Source: Sphingomonas sp. Leaf230 (lineage in GTDB: Bacteria; Pseudomonadota; Alphaproteobacteria; Sphingomonadales; Sphingomonadaceae). From it: a DNA stretch of 64,000 nucleotides. The notes below the pieces were generated by a model that worked only from the letters and a program-made list of their open reading frames with translations, did no database searches and was not told the DNA's origin. Location of the stretch: NCBI RefSeq assembly GCF_001421745.1, contig NZ_LMKW01000012.1, forward strand, positions 68,895 to 132,894. The letters are read 5' to 3'. A program made the position numbers and the translations under genes. Within the stretch, counting starts at the first letter, position 1. Each line of letters starts with the position of its first letter. Of this stretch, positions 29,330-38,752 are shown piece by piece.

Positions 29330-31368
29330 GCGGCTGCTCCATACGCTGGTGCCGACGGGAAAAGATTACGGCGTAGCGAGGTCAGCGCGAGCACGCCGGT
29401 GCGGTGGCGATCGGGCGTGCTGGTCGCGAAGCCTCTCATCGCGGCGTCGATTCCGGCGAGCAGGTCGGGTTCGGGTGGCGCGGGCTCATCCGGACGTAAC
29501 GCACGGTAATGCGCGCCGATACCACGAAGGACCGGCGTGATCACCGCGGCCTCGTCGGGGGAGCCATTCATCCGCAACTGCTTGAGTTCGCCGACCGCGA
29601 CGCCGACACGCAGGTCGGTCAACGCGTCGAGCAACGGCTTGCCCGGATCCTCGCCCTGCAACGCAAGGCGCGGGGCGAGCAGGCCGATGCGGTCGAGCAT
29701 CCGGGCGATCCAGCCGGCGGCATCGGGGCGGCTCATCGAGTCGCTGCGCGCCGCCAGTTCGCGCCAGCCTGCGCGGATCAATCGCCGCGCGCTGGTGTCC
29801 GCGCCGATCGTCTGGAACAGGCCGACCGTGACGACCGCGAACAGCGTGCCGATCAACTGCGCGATGCCGCCATTGAGGAACGCGTCGAAGCTGCCGCCGA
29901 ACCGGTCGTTGAGGCCGACCGTGTTCAGCGCGCCGAGCAACCCGCCGAGCGTCATCAGCAAGGTCGCTGGACGGGCGAGAAACATCCCTCCGATCAGCAT
30001 CGGCGGTGCGAGCACGGCGGCAAGCGTCACGAAATCGGTCACGCGCGGCAGGATGGCGAAGGCGTAGACGGCGGATATGACCAGCCCGATGATCGTGCCG
30101 TAGAAGAACGCCAGGATCGATGGTGCGGGGTCGTCGCTGTTGCCGAACAGCGCGCAGCACACGCCCGCGATCAGCACCGCGCCCGCCCCGTCCGACCAGC
30201 CCGTACCGATCCAAAAGACGCAGCCGAGCAGGATGGTCGCGACGGTGCCGGCGGCGGCGCGGAGTGCGATACCCCGGTCGCGGTGAAGCGGTCGCTTGGC
30301 GATTCGGGCGAGCAGCCGTGCGACCGCAGGCGTGACCGGTGCGCGCGATGGCGAGCGCATCTGGTCGCGCAGGTCGCGCGCGTTACGGTGCGCGTCGACC
30401 AGTTCGCCAAGCCGCGCGAGGAGGCTGAGCCGCAACGCATCGCGCCAGATGAGCGTGTCGCCCACCACCGGCTCGAGAACGCGGGCGCGTTCGATCAAGG
30501 CGTCTGCGGTCGGGCCGCGGTCGGCCACGGGCGGCGGATCGCGCAGCCATTCGCGGACGTCCTCGATCAACGCGAGCGCTTCGGGGCGAGGCGCATCTGC
30601 ACCGCGCTTCAGCTCGACGATCCGGTCGTCGACCGCGCTTGCCAGGGGCAGCAGCATCGACAACTCCGCCTGCAACGCACGCAGCGTCCGCGTACGGGGC
30701 AGCAGGCGCGCGGTGTCGAATGGCAGGTGGATGGACAACTGATGAAGCTCGTTGATGTCGAGCGCGAGGCGCCGCCGATCGCGGTCGAGTGCGGCATCGG
30801 ATGCTCCCGCCAGCGAATCGCGCGACCAGCGCTCGGCATCGGCCAGGATCGCGTCGATCCGCGCGAGCAGCGTCGCGGTCACGGTCTGCGGGAAGACGAA
30901 GCCGTGGACCAGGCTCCCGCACAGGATGCCGATCGTGATCTCCTGCACGCGCAAGGCGGCGATCGTGAACACCGCACCCGGAGTCGTGACCGACGGAAAT
31001 CCGATGATGCTGGCCGTATAGCCTGCGAGCAGGAACAGGTACGCGCGCGGCGTCCGGTCGAGCAGCGAGATATACAGGCACAGCCCGAGCCACAGCGCCA
31101 GGCCGAGCGAGAGAAGCTCGGGCGCGTTGACCAGATTCGGTACCAGCACCACCGCGGCAGCCGCGCCCAGCACCGTACCGGCGACGCGGAACACCGCCTT
31201 CGACAGCACCGCGCCCGCCAGCGGCTGCGCGACGATGTACGACGTCGTCACCGCCCAATAAGGACGCGTCAGACCGATCCTGAGCGCGATGTAATAGGCC
31301 AGGAACGCGGCGATCAGGCATTTGACCGAGAAGAGCGCTTCCTTCCCGCCGAACCGGGTGAGGTTCAT
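29326..31368 (-). CDS. FUSC family (AaeB-like) efflux protein
   Basis: 680 residues with two hydrophobic blocks: residues about 10-170 with YYIALRIGLTRPYWAVTTSY near the start, and about 360-520 with IALRAAAGTVATILLGCVFW. Each is a multi-helix bundle separated by a cytoplasmic helical domain. This is the fusaric-acid-resistance/AaeB architecture, exporting aromatic carboxylic acids and related compounds. It lies ten bp after marR and heads the pump genes. Substrate range is not readable from the sequence. Confidence 0.88.
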   Translation of the reverse strand: MNLTRFGGKEALFSVKCLIAAFLAYYIALRIGLTRPYWAVTTSYIVAQPLAGAVLSKAVFRVAGTVLGAAAAVVLVPNLVNAPELLSLGLALWLGLCLYISLLDRTPRAYLFLLAGYTASIIGFPSVTTPGAVFTIAALRVQEITIGILCGSLVHGFVFPQTVTATLLARIDAILADAERWSRDSLAGASDAALDRDRRRLALDINELHQLSIHLPFDTARLLPRTRTLRALQAELSMLLPLASAVDDRIVELKRGADAPRPEALALIEDVREWLRDPPPVADRGPTADALIERARVLEPVVGDTLIWRDALRLSLLARLGELVDAHRNARDLRDQMRSPSRAPVTPAVARLLARIAKRPLHRDRGIALRAAAGTVATILLGCVFWIGTGWSDGAGAVLIAGVCCALFGNSDDPAPSILAFFYGTIIGLVISAVYAFAILPRVTDFVTLAAVLAPPMLIGGMFLARPATLLMTLGGLLGALNTVGLNDRFGGSFDAFLNGGIAQLIGTLFAVVTVGLFQTIGADTSARRLIRAGWRELAARSDSMSRPDAAGWIARMLDRIGLLAPRLALQGEDPGKPLLDALTDLRVGVAVGELKQLRMNGSPDEAAVITPVLRGIGAHYRALRPDEPAPPEPDLLAGIDAAMRGFATSTPDRHRTGVLALTSLRRNLFPSAPAYGAAA

Positions 31369-31378
31369 CGTGCCGGGC

Positions 31379-31831
31379 TCATCGCGCGTGATCCGCCGTG
31401 AACCGCGCGCCGAGCCGCTCCGCGACGTGCAACGCGGTGGCGAGATCGTCGTCGGACACGTCGTCGAGCATCCCCGCGCGCAGGCTGGCGAACTTGGCCT
31501 CGATCGTGGTGACGAGCGTACGGCCGCGATCGGTCAGGCGAATACGGCTGACGCGTGCGTCGGCGGGGTCGCGGCGACGCTCGACGAGGTTGGCGGCCGA
31601 CATCTGGTCGATCGAGCGGACCAGCGACGCCTGCGTCACGTCGAGCTGCTGCGCGAGGTCGGTCTGGCGCACATCGTCGCCGAGCCTCCCGACCTGGACG
31701 AGCGCCCAGCCGGTCGACGCCGACACGTTCATGTCGCGCAACGCCCGATCTGCTGCCCGCCGCCACATCTTTGCGAGCGGCAGAAGGGTGCGAGCGTAGG
31801 ACGACTCGAGGATGGCGCGGGGGGAAGTCAT
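31379..31831 (-). CDS. MarR family transcriptional regulator
   Basis: 150 residues from ATG 31831. Winged-helix core: VGRLGDDVRQTDLAQQLDVT, then SLVRSIDQMSAANLVERRRD with the recognition helix at QASLVRSIDQM, followed by the wing DPADARVSRIRLTDRGR. It should repress the pump operon that it heads and respond to a phenolic or other aromatic ligand, as is usual for MarR proteins. A perfect 12-bp palindrome overlaps the start region, suggesting autoregulation. ATG 31837 (MLMTSP) is an alternative start inside the palindrome. Confidence 0.88.
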   Translation of the reverse strand: MTSPRAILESSYARTLLPLAKMWRRAADRALRDMNVSASTGWALVQVGRLGDDVRQTDLAQQLDVTQASLVRSIDQMSAANLVERRRDPADARVSRIRLTDRGRTLVTTIEAKFASLRAGMLDDVSDDDLATALHVAERLGARFTADHAR

Positions 31832-31842
31832 TAGCATGCTAA
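31831..31842 (-). promoter_or_regulatory. SlyA/MarR-type operator
   Basis: TTAGCATGCTAA is a perfect 12-bp palindrome differing in one base from the known SlyA consensus TTAGCAAGCTAA. It lies at the start of the marR gene, so binding would block transcription or translation initiation of the whole six-gene operon. Confidence 0.65.
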
Positions 31843-31916
31843 GTAATGGCGATCGTGTCTGCTGCAATGCGGAATCGAACCATGACGGAAATGTTAGAAA
31901 CCGGTCTCGCTAAATT

Positions 31917-32028
31917 GGTACCACCCCGGCGGAGGCCGGGGCCCAACTGGAGAGGTTGCGGTAACGGAGGGCCGGACTCCGTTATCAACGTTCCCCAATT
32001 GGGCCCCGGCCTCCGCCGGGGTGGTACC
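31917..32028. repeat. Palindromic repeat family A, copy 3
   Basis: GGTACCACCCCGGCGGAGGC at the left and GCCTCCGCCGGGGTGGTACC at the right are exact reverse complements. The inner GGGCCCAACTGGAGAGG and CCCCAATTGGGCCC arms are approximately inverted. It is 112 bp long, between marR (leftward) and modE (whose 3' end is at 32046). Confidence 0.9.
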
Positions 32029-32045
32029 GGGTGGGGTAAACGTCG

Positions 32046-32852
32046 TTACTCGACCGCCAGAATCACGTGGCTGGCCTTGATCAACGCCAGTGCTCGCGTG
32101 CCGATCTGCATGTCGAGCGCCTCGGCACTTTCCTTGGTCAATGTGGCGGTCAGCGTCTTGCCGAGCGTCAGTTCCAGCGTCACTTCGCTCGAAATCGCGC
32201 CGTCCTCACGCGCGATTACGGTCCCCGTCAGCGTGTTGCGGGCCGACGTCCGCAGGCTCTCGTCACCGCGCGCGAGGATCACGAAGCTCGACTTGATGAG
32301 CGCGAGCGCGGTCGCGCCCGGCACCAGTCCCAGATCCTCGGCACTGCCGCGCGTGATCGTCGCGACGATCTCCACGCCATCCGCCACCGCCAGCGTAACC
32401 TCGGCATCGATCGTCCCCGGCGTCACGCGCGACACGGTGCCGCGCAACACGTTGCGTGCGCTCGTCTTCATTCCGATTCCCCATAGCAAGGGCTTCAGCG
32501 ACAGCCCGTTCGACACGCTGGCCTCGATCCGCGCCATCGCGCTCGCGAGTTCGGCTTCGGCGACCGCATAACCGTCGAGCACCGCGACGCCCGCCTCGGT
32601 GATCGGGCTCGCACCGCCGTCCTTGCCGCCCGCCGCGGGGAGCACGAGCGGGCGGTCGAACAGATTGTTCATCACCTGCACCGCGTCCCATGCCGCCTTG
32701 TAGCTCAGCCCGACGACCTTGGCCGCGCTGGTGATCGAGCCGCCGTCGCGGATCGCGCGCAGCAGCGCGATCCGGTCGGCGCCGACGCGGCCGGTCTGGT
32801 CCTTGGCGAGCAGGATCGTGGCGTGGAGGGCGGGGTCCGGCGGTAGCGTCAT
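32046..32852 (-). CDS. modE: Molybdate-responsive regulator ModE
   Basis: 268 residues (E. coli ModE 262). The N-terminal LysR-like winged helix includes RIALLRAIRDGGSITSAAKV and VGLSYKAAWDAVQVMNN. Two Mop/TOBE domains follow, each with the ARN-x-L-x-GTV pattern (SARNVLRGTVSRV and SARNTLTGTVIAR) and SSFVILA or ASHVILA closing strands. ModE-molybdate normally represses modABC and activates molybdoenzyme genes. ATG 32852 has GAGGGGGG upstream. No modABC genes are in the window. It is 14 bp downstream of a TonB receptor on the same strand. Confidence 0.92.
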   Translation of the reverse strand: MTLPPDPALHATILLAKDQTGRVGADRIALLRAIRDGGSITSAAKVVGLSYKAAWDAVQVMNNLFDRPLVLPAAGGKDGGASPITEAGVAVLDGYAVAEAELASAMARIEASVSNGLSLKPLLWGIGMKTSARNVLRGTVSRVTPGTIDAEVTLAVADGVEIVATITRGSAEDLGLVPGATALALIKSSFVILARGDESLRTSARNTLTGTVIAREDGAISSEVTLELTLGKTLTATLTKESAEALDMQIGTRALALIKASHVILAVE

Positions 32853-32866
32853 GGCCCCCCTCATAC

Positions 32867-35317
32867 CTACTGCTTGATGCGGAAGGTAAGCCCGATCGTG
32901 CGCGGGTCGCTCGGCGTGGCGAGGATCAGGCCGGAATTGCCCGCCTGGATCGTCACGTTCTGGATGTAATCCTTGTTCAGCAGGTTGCGCGAGAACACCG
33001 CGAGTTCCCAGCCCTGCTTCGAGCGGAAGCCGATGCTGCCGTTGACGATCGTGTAGCCTTGGATGACCGTGAACGCCGAACCCGACGGGTCGCCGAACTG
33101 GCGCGTGCGGGTGTTCGAGTCGACGTGGACGAAACCGCTGCCGATGTCGGCGATCGGCTGGTTGTAGTCCGCGCCGAGCGTGTACGACCACCGCGGCAGG
33201 CTCGACAGTCGCTGCCCGCTGAGATCGCAGAACGCGGCCGTATTGAAGATCCGCTCGATCGGGCAGGGCGCTGCCGGGTAGGAATTGAACTTGCCGTCCG
33301 CATAGGCGACGCTGCCGCGCAGCGACAGGTTGCGGGTGACGAGCGCGGTCGCGTCAGCCTCGAACCCGCGCACCGTCACCTTCGGGATATTGGCGAGGTA
33401 CGTGCGCAACGCGGCGGCGGCGCGGGTGTCGGTGACGTTCGCCTGGAAATCGGTGACGCGCGTGTAATAGCCGTCGACGTTGAAGATCAGGCGATTGTCG
33501 AACAGCTGCGTCTTCAGGCCGATCTCGTACGCGGTGTTCTTCTCGGGGCGGACGACGGCCGTGCCGATGGCGGGCTGGTTCTGGTCATTGAGCGGAAGGC
33601 CAGACATGTTGATACCGCCCGATTTCTCGCCGCGTGCGTAGCTGGCGTAGGCGAGGACGTTATCGGTCGCCTGGTACGCGATGTTGCCGCGCCCCGTCAG
33701 CGCGCCGTCCTTGTCGCTCGCGGCGTAGTTCTGGCCACGCAAGATCGACAGCTTGGCGGCGTTCAGTGCGGCGTTGGTCGTCTGCAAGCCGCCGAAGGTG
33801 AAGGTGTCGTATGTCCCCTCCTTTTCCTCATAGGTATACCGGAGCCCGCCGGTCAGGGTGAGGCGATCGACCGGCTTCCAGTTCACCTCGCCGAACGCGG
33901 CATAGCTGTCCGAGCGGAAATCGGTGCGGCCGTCGGTGCCGTAGCCGTCGAGCAGGTTGCTGGGTACGGCGGTTGCAGCGGCGCCCGTGCCTGTCGACGT
34001 GCCGATCAGGTAGCGTGCAGCGGCGGGGCCGTAGATCGAGATCGGGCGGCCGATCACGCGCTGGCGGAAGAAATAGAGCCCGCCGACGTAGCTCAACCTG
34101 TGGTCGCCGTTCGAGGCGAGGCGCAGTTCATGGCTATACTGGTCCTGGCGCGAAGGGATGTGCTGTTCGGTCTGGATCGGGATGCCGGTATAGTCGCGAT
34201 CGTTGTCGGCGTCCCAGTTCCAGAACCGCCACGCGCTGACCGAGGTGAGCGTCGCCGCCCCGAGGTTCCAGTCCGCGATGACGCCGACGCCGCCTTCGTT
34301 GGTATCGACGCCGAGCGCCGCGTCGATGTCGGTCTTGCGGTCGTACGGATTGGTGCTGGGCGGTGCGTAGTTGAACTGCGCGGCAAGGCCGGTCGGGCCG
34401 CCGAACTGTCGCGTGGCGGTGCGGAACAGGCGGCCGTCGGTGCCGCTGCCGGGCCGGGTGGCGACGTTGTAATAGACCTGTGTGCAGCAATTGCTCTGGA
34501 AGTTGGTGAAGTCGGCGCTGACCTTCACCTGGAACACTTCGGAAGGGCGGAACAGTAGCTGCCCGCGGATCGCCTGGTTGCCGATGGTGTTCTGGTCGCG
34601 GCCGGTGACGACGTTATCGATCACGCCGTCGCGGCGCGTGCTGACCACCGACACGCGGCCCGCCAGCGTATCGCCGATGATCGGGCCCGAGACGGCGCCC
34701 TTCACCTGGAGGAAGTTGTAGCTCGCATAGCTGATCTCCGCCTCGCCCTGCGTCGTGAAGGTGGGCGCCCGTGTGGTGATGTTGATCGCGCCGGCGGTGG
34801 AGTTCTTGCCGAACAGCGTACCTTGGGGGCCGCGCAACACCTCGACCTGCTCGATGTCGCTGAAGTCGAACGCGGCGGTGGCGGGGCGCGCGTGATAGAC
34901 CTGGTCGACATAATAGCCGACGCCGGGTTCGAGCCCGTCATTGGCCTGGCTGACCGCGACGACGCTGCTGCCGAGCCCGCGGATCGTGAACGCTGTGTTG
35001 CGGGGATTGGCCGAGCTGTAGTTCAGCGCGGGGACGAGCTGCGACAGTTGCTGCGTGTTCACGGTGTACGACCGGTCGAGCAGCGCGCCACCGACGACGG
35101 ACAGCGAGCCGGGGATCTTCTGCGCGTTTTCCGCGCGACGGCGGGCGGTGACGATCACCTCCATCGAGGTGTCCGGGTCGGCACTCGGCTGCGCGACATT
35201 GCCCTCGGTGCGGGTCTGTTCCGGATTGGCGGCGCTGGTCTGCGCCTGGGCCATTGTCGGCAGGCATGTCGATGCCAGCAGCACGGCGCTCAGCCGCGCG
35301 AAATCATGTCGCCGCAT
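32867..35317 (-). CDS. TonB-dependent outer-membrane receptor upstream of modE
   Basis: 816 residues: signal peptide (LSAVLLASTCLPTMAQA), TonB box region SMEVIVTARRRAENAQKIP, plug domain with VEVLRGPQGTLFGKNSTAGA, and a 22-strand barrel ending LTFRIKQ. The EVIVTARRRAENAQ-type box is common in sphingomonad receptors for carbohydrates, polyphenols or metal complexes. ATG 35317 follows AAGGGG. Its close linkage to modE suggests, but does not prove, a link to molybdate or molybdate-complex uptake. Confidence 0.9.
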   Translation of the reverse strand: MRRHDFARLSAVLLASTCLPTMAQAQTSAANPEQTRTEGNVAQPSADPDTSMEVIVTARRRAENAQKIPGSLSVVGGALLDRSYTVNTQQLSQLVPALNYSSANPRNTAFTIRGLGSSVVAVSQANDGLEPGVGYYVDQVYHARPATAAFDFSDIEQVEVLRGPQGTLFGKNSTAGAINITTRAPTFTTQGEAEISYASYNFLQVKGAVSGPIIGDTLAGRVSVVSTRRDGVIDNVVTGRDQNTIGNQAIRGQLLFRPSEVFQVKVSADFTNFQSNCCTQVYYNVATRPGSGTDGRLFRTATRQFGGPTGLAAQFNYAPPSTNPYDRKTDIDAALGVDTNEGGVGVIADWNLGAATLTSVSAWRFWNWDADNDRDYTGIPIQTEQHIPSRQDQYSHELRLASNGDHRLSYVGGLYFFRQRVIGRPISIYGPAAARYLIGTSTGTGAAATAVPSNLLDGYGTDGRTDFRSDSYAAFGEVNWKPVDRLTLTGGLRYTYEEKEGTYDTFTFGGLQTTNAALNAAKLSILRGQNYAASDKDGALTGRGNIAYQATDNVLAYASYARGEKSGGINMSGLPLNDQNQPAIGTAVVRPEKNTAYEIGLKTQLFDNRLIFNVDGYYTRVTDFQANVTDTRAAAALRTYLANIPKVTVRGFEADATALVTRNLSLRGSVAYADGKFNSYPAAPCPIERIFNTAAFCDLSGQRLSSLPRWSYTLGADYNQPIADIGSGFVHVDSNTRTRQFGDPSGSAFTVIQGYTIVNGSIGFRSKQGWELAVFSRNLLNKDYIQNVTIQAGNSGLILATPSDPRTIGLTFRIKQ

Positions 35318-35408
35318 TGTAATTACCCCTTCGTTATATAGTCGAGCTACATAACGAGAAGTTTCGAAACAGATAGAGGGATTTGCGGACGCGTACGTCC
35401 CGATACAT

Positions 35409-35518
35409 GCACCACCCCGGCGAAGGCCGGGGCCCAATTGGGGGACGACGCTTGGCAAGCGTCGCGGGCCATTACTGTGACCTTTCCAATTGGGCCCCGG
35501 CCTTCGCCGGGGTGGTAC
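35409..35518. repeat. Palindromic repeat family A, copy 4
   Basis: GCACCACCCCGGCGAAGGCC at the left and GGCCTTCGCCGGGGTGGTAC at the right; inner GGGCCCAATTGGG and CCAATTGGGCCC match exactly in inverted orientation. It lies between the thymidylate kinase stop and the TonB receptor start, both on the minus strand. Confidence 0.9.
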
Positions 35519-35522
35519 GGCG

Positions 35523-36182
35523 TCAGGCGAGGAGGGCGACGATTTCCGCGGCGATCTCGGCCGGCAAGCGCGATGTTCCGTCGACCACCGTCGACACCGT
35601 TGCCCAGCGGCCCAGCAACCCGGCCTCGGCCATCGCTGTGTAATTCGTCCGCACCCGGTCCTGCAGCCCGGTATCCGCTTCGTACGCGTCGAACGCATCG
35701 TCGGTGTAGGACCGCTTGCGCTTCTTCAGGATCAGCCCGCGGGCGATCGCGGCGGGGGTGTCGAGATACACCGACAGGTCCGGTTTCGGCAGCGCGAACG
35801 AGCCCGTCTCCAGATCGGCGATCCATGCCATCATCGCGTCAGCCTCGTGCCGAGGCACCTGCGCCGCCTGATACGCCATGTTCGACGCGATATAGCGGTC
35901 GAATACCACGACCTCGTTCGCTGCCATCGTCGCCATCAGATGGCCATGCGACTCCATCCGGTCGAGCGCGTACAGCACTGCCGCGGCCTTCGGCGACGTG
36001 CCGCGCGGCAGCGTGCCCGCCAGCATCGCGCCGAGCGCCCAGCCGCCGACCGTTTCGGTATAGCGGGGGAACGACACGACGTCGGCGGTGCGGCCGGCGG
36101 CGCGCAGTTGCTCGACCACCAACGCCGAGGCGGTCGCCTTGCCCGCGCCGTCGGCGCCTTCGATTGCCAGGAGGAAGCTCAT
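35523..36182 (-). CDS. Thymidylate kinase-like protein
   Basis: 219 residues of the TMP kinase fold: P-loop AIEGADGAGKATASAL, FPRYTETVGGW, the DR motif VVFDRYIASNMAYQ, and the lid region KKRKRSYTDDAFDAYEADT. It would phosphorylate dTMP to dTDP. The P-loop reads GKAT, with Ala where most kinases have Ser or Thr directly after Lys. The sequence is more eukaryote- or divergent-type than the standard bacterial Tmk, so it could be a second paralogue. It is 19 bp downstream of mprF on the same strand. Confidence 0.8.
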   Translation of the reverse strand: MSFLLAIEGADGAGKATASALVVEQLRAAGRTADVVSFPRYTETVGGWALGAMLAGTLPRGTSPKAAAVLYALDRMESHGHLMATMAANEVVVFDRYIASNMAYQAAQVPRHEADAMMAWIADLETGSFALPKPDLSVYLDTPAAIARGLILKKRKRSYTDDAFDAYEADTGLQDRVRTNYTAMAEAGLLGRWATVSTVVDGTSRLPAEIAAEIVALLA

Positions 36183-36201
36183 GGGAGGGCCCTAGCAAGC
36201 C

Positions 36202-38748
36202 TTACCGGCTCACCAAAGCCTGCAAATCGATCAGCCCGCGCAACAGCGACGTGCCGCCCGGCGACGCGATGTAGCGCGGCGTCCAGTTCGGGCGGAACTT
36301 CTCCTTGTACGCGCGCAGGCCGGCAAACCCGTAGAAGCGCTCGCCGTGGCGGAACAGGAACGCCGCCACCTTCGACCAGGTCGGCGACAGCCGCCGCGCC
36401 TCGATCCCCGACAGCGGCGCCATCCCGAGCGAGAAATTGCGATAGCCGTGTTCGTGCCCCCACAGCATCAGCCGCGTGAACAGGAAGTCCATGCCCCCCT
36501 GCGGCATCGATTCGGCGTGGCGCATCAGGTCGACCGACAGTTCCTGGCCGTTCGGGGTCGCCCAGATATTGGCGAAGGCGACGATGCGTCCCTCGATCCG
36601 CACCACCGCGCAGTCGAACTTCGCCATGTATTTGGGCTCGAACCGGCCGACGCTGAAGCTCTTCTCGGCGTGATCCTTGTCGGCGAGCCACCAGTCGGAG
36701 ATCGCCTGGAGTTCGGGGATGATCGCCGACATCGCGCCGGCCGGCACGACCGCGAACTCCGCGCCCGCCCGCTCGGCGACACGGCTGGCCTTCCGCACGC
36801 TCCGCATCTCGGGCGTCTCGAGCGTGAAGCCGTCCAGTTCGACAGTCGCCTCCTCGCCGTATTTGACGAGCTTCAGACCCATCTCGATCGCGATCGGGAC
36901 GATGCGCAGGCCGATCTGGTACAGCAGCAACCGTCCCTGCGCGGCGTCGGCGCGGGCGCGGATCGCCCATAACAGCTCCGACCATGCCTCGCTCGGCCCG
37001 ACCGGATCGCCGAGCACGATCCAGCTCGCGCCCTTGACCTGGTACATCAGGAACGCGTCGCCGCTGTCCGAGACCAGGAACCGCTTGTCGCCGGTGAAGG
37101 CGAGCATCGCGTCGGTGCGGTCGGCATGCGCGAGCGCGGCGGTTGCGACGTCGTCGGGCAGCATGTCGTGGACCATCGGCACCGGTGCCGCGGCGAACAG
37201 TCGCCAGATCGCCGCACCGATCAGCAATAGCCCGACCGCTAGGCTGGTGCGCAGGAAGCGCGAGGCGTTGGCGTTGGTCTCGAACTGCCACCACAGGTCG
37301 CTCGAATAGCCGACGCGACGATAGGCGAAGAAGCCGATCAACACCGACAACCCAATTGCGGCGCCGACGCCGACCAGCCATTCGGGCGACAATGGCTCCG
37401 CGGTCAGCCGCGTCCGCCGGTAAAACGCCGCGCGCGTCCATTGCAGCGCGGCGGCGGTCAGCAGGAGGATCGTGGCCTCCTCGTAGTCGAGGCCCTTGGC
37501 GATCGACAGCAGCGCGCCTGCGACGAGCAACGTCCGCGCGGCCCAGAACGCACCGTCGAGCCGCCGGTACAGGCCGAGCGCGACCAGCAGCAGCATCACA
37601 CCGACGAGGCTCGCTGCGACATGCGCCATCTCGCTGATCGGCAGTGGGAGGATCGTTGCGAGTGTGTCCATGCGACCCGGCGCAGCGGGGAGCGCGCCCG
37701 ATACGAGCAGCATAGCGCCGCTCAGGAACACTAGTACGCCCAGCAGCAAGGGGGCCAGCGGCAGCGCGATCGCCAGCGGATCGGTACCTCGCCCACGCCA
37801 CTGGCGTCCCTCGTGGAACGCCATCAGTACCGCTGCCAGGATCAGCGGCGCGACGTAATAGATGATCCGGTAGGCGAGCAGCGCGGCGAGGACCGTCGCA
37901 TTGTCCTGCGGCATCGTCGCGATGATCACCGCCTCGAACACGCCGAGCCCGCCTGGCACATGGCTGATCAACGCAACGACGATCGCCACGGCGTAACCCA
38001 AGAACAACACCGGATAGAGCTCGGGCGAGGCGTTCGGCAGCAGCACGAACAACGCCGCACTCGCCGCGGCCAGGTCGACCGTCGAGACCAGCAGTAGTGC
38101 AATCGCTTGCCGCCAGTTCGGCAGGGGCAGTCGCCAACCGAACAGCCCGATTGATCCGCCATGGCGGTGGCGCAGGACGATCCCCAGCATGACGAGCGGA
38201 ATGACGATGCCGACGCTGCGCTCGAGCAAAGGCGGCATCGTCCACTTGACGATCGGCAGCGTCCCCGGATGGATCGCCATCGACAGGCACGCGACCGTGA
38301 TCACCCCCGCCCAGAACGTCACGCCCGCGATCAGGACGACGCGCGCCACGGCGGCTTCGTCTAGCCCGGCGCGGCTATACACGCGGTATCGCGCCGACCC
38401 GCCGGTCAGCATGGCCAGCCCGAGATTGTGGCTGATCGTGTAGCTGGTGAACGACGCGACTGCAGCGGTCCGCCACGGCAGCGGATGGCCGATCACTTTC
38501 AGTGCAATCGAATCGTAGAAGGTCAACGCGATATAGCTGACGACGGTCAGCCCGATCGCCACCGAGAGCTGCGACCAGCCAAGCGCGGAAAACGCGGCGC
38601 GCACTTCGGATAGACGGATTTCGGCAGTCAGCTTGTGGATCGCAGCAAAGCCAAGCACCGCGACGATGAGCACCGCCAGCGCGATTAGCGTGCCCCGGCG
38701 ATGCGCGATCCAGTCGCGGGTCCGGATGATCAACGGACGAGTCGTCAT
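36202..38748 (-). CDS. mprF: Lysylphosphatidylglycerol synthase/flippase MprF
   Basis: 848 residues with an N-terminal flippase domain of many membrane helices (start LIALAVLIVAVLGFAAIHKL, then the MprF block FTSYTISHNLGLAMLTGGSA). The cytoplasmic C-terminal aminoacyl-transferase (DUF2156) domain contains LSVDLMRHAESMPQGGMDFL and GYRNFSLGMAPLSGIEARR. The enzyme moves an amino acid from aminoacyl-tRNA to phosphatidylglycerol and flips the product, reducing surface charge. In this group the homologue is also called LpiA. The donor amino acid cannot be read from the sequence. Confidence 0.93.
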   Translation of the reverse strand: MTTRPLIIRTRDWIAHRRGTLIALAVLIVAVLGFAAIHKLTAEIRLSEVRAAFSALGWSQLSVAIGLTVVSYIALTFYDSIALKVIGHPLPWRTAAVASFTSYTISHNLGLAMLTGGSARYRVYSRAGLDEAAVARVVLIAGVTFWAGVITVACLSMAIHPGTLPIVKWTMPPLLERSVGIVIPLVMLGIVLRHRHGGSIGLFGWRLPLPNWRQAIALLLVSTVDLAAASAALFVLLPNASPELYPVLFLGYAVAIVVALISHVPGGLGVFEAVIIATMPQDNATVLAALLAYRIIYYVAPLILAAVLMAFHEGRQWRGRGTDPLAIALPLAPLLLGVLVFLSGAMLLVSGALPAAPGRMDTLATILPLPISEMAHVAASLVGVMLLLVALGLYRRLDGAFWAARTLLVAGALLSIAKGLDYEEATILLLTAAALQWTRAAFYRRTRLTAEPLSPEWLVGVGAAIGLSVLIGFFAYRRVGYSSDLWWQFETNANASRFLRTSLAVGLLLIGAAIWRLFAAAPVPMVHDMLPDDVATAALAHADRTDAMLAFTGDKRFLVSDSGDAFLMYQVKGASWIVLGDPVGPSEAWSELLWAIRARADAAQGRLLLYQIGLRIVPIAIEMGLKLVKYGEEATVELDGFTLETPEMRSVRKASRVAERAGAEFAVVPAGAMSAIIPELQAISDWWLADKDHAEKSFSVGRFEPKYMAKFDCAVVRIEGRIVAFANIWATPNGQELSVDLMRHAESMPQGGMDFLFTRLMLWGHEHGYRNFSLGMAPLSGIEARRLSPTWSKVAAFLFRHGERFYGFAGLRAYKEKFRPNWTPRYIASPGGTSLLRGLIDLQALVSR

Positions 38749-38752
38749 CGAG

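Noticed and set aside
29509..31401. A 630-codon open frame opposite the FUSC gene
   Set aside because: The translation is dominated by Arg, Gln, Asp and Glu with no recognisable domain. The FUSC gene on the other strand explains the region fully.
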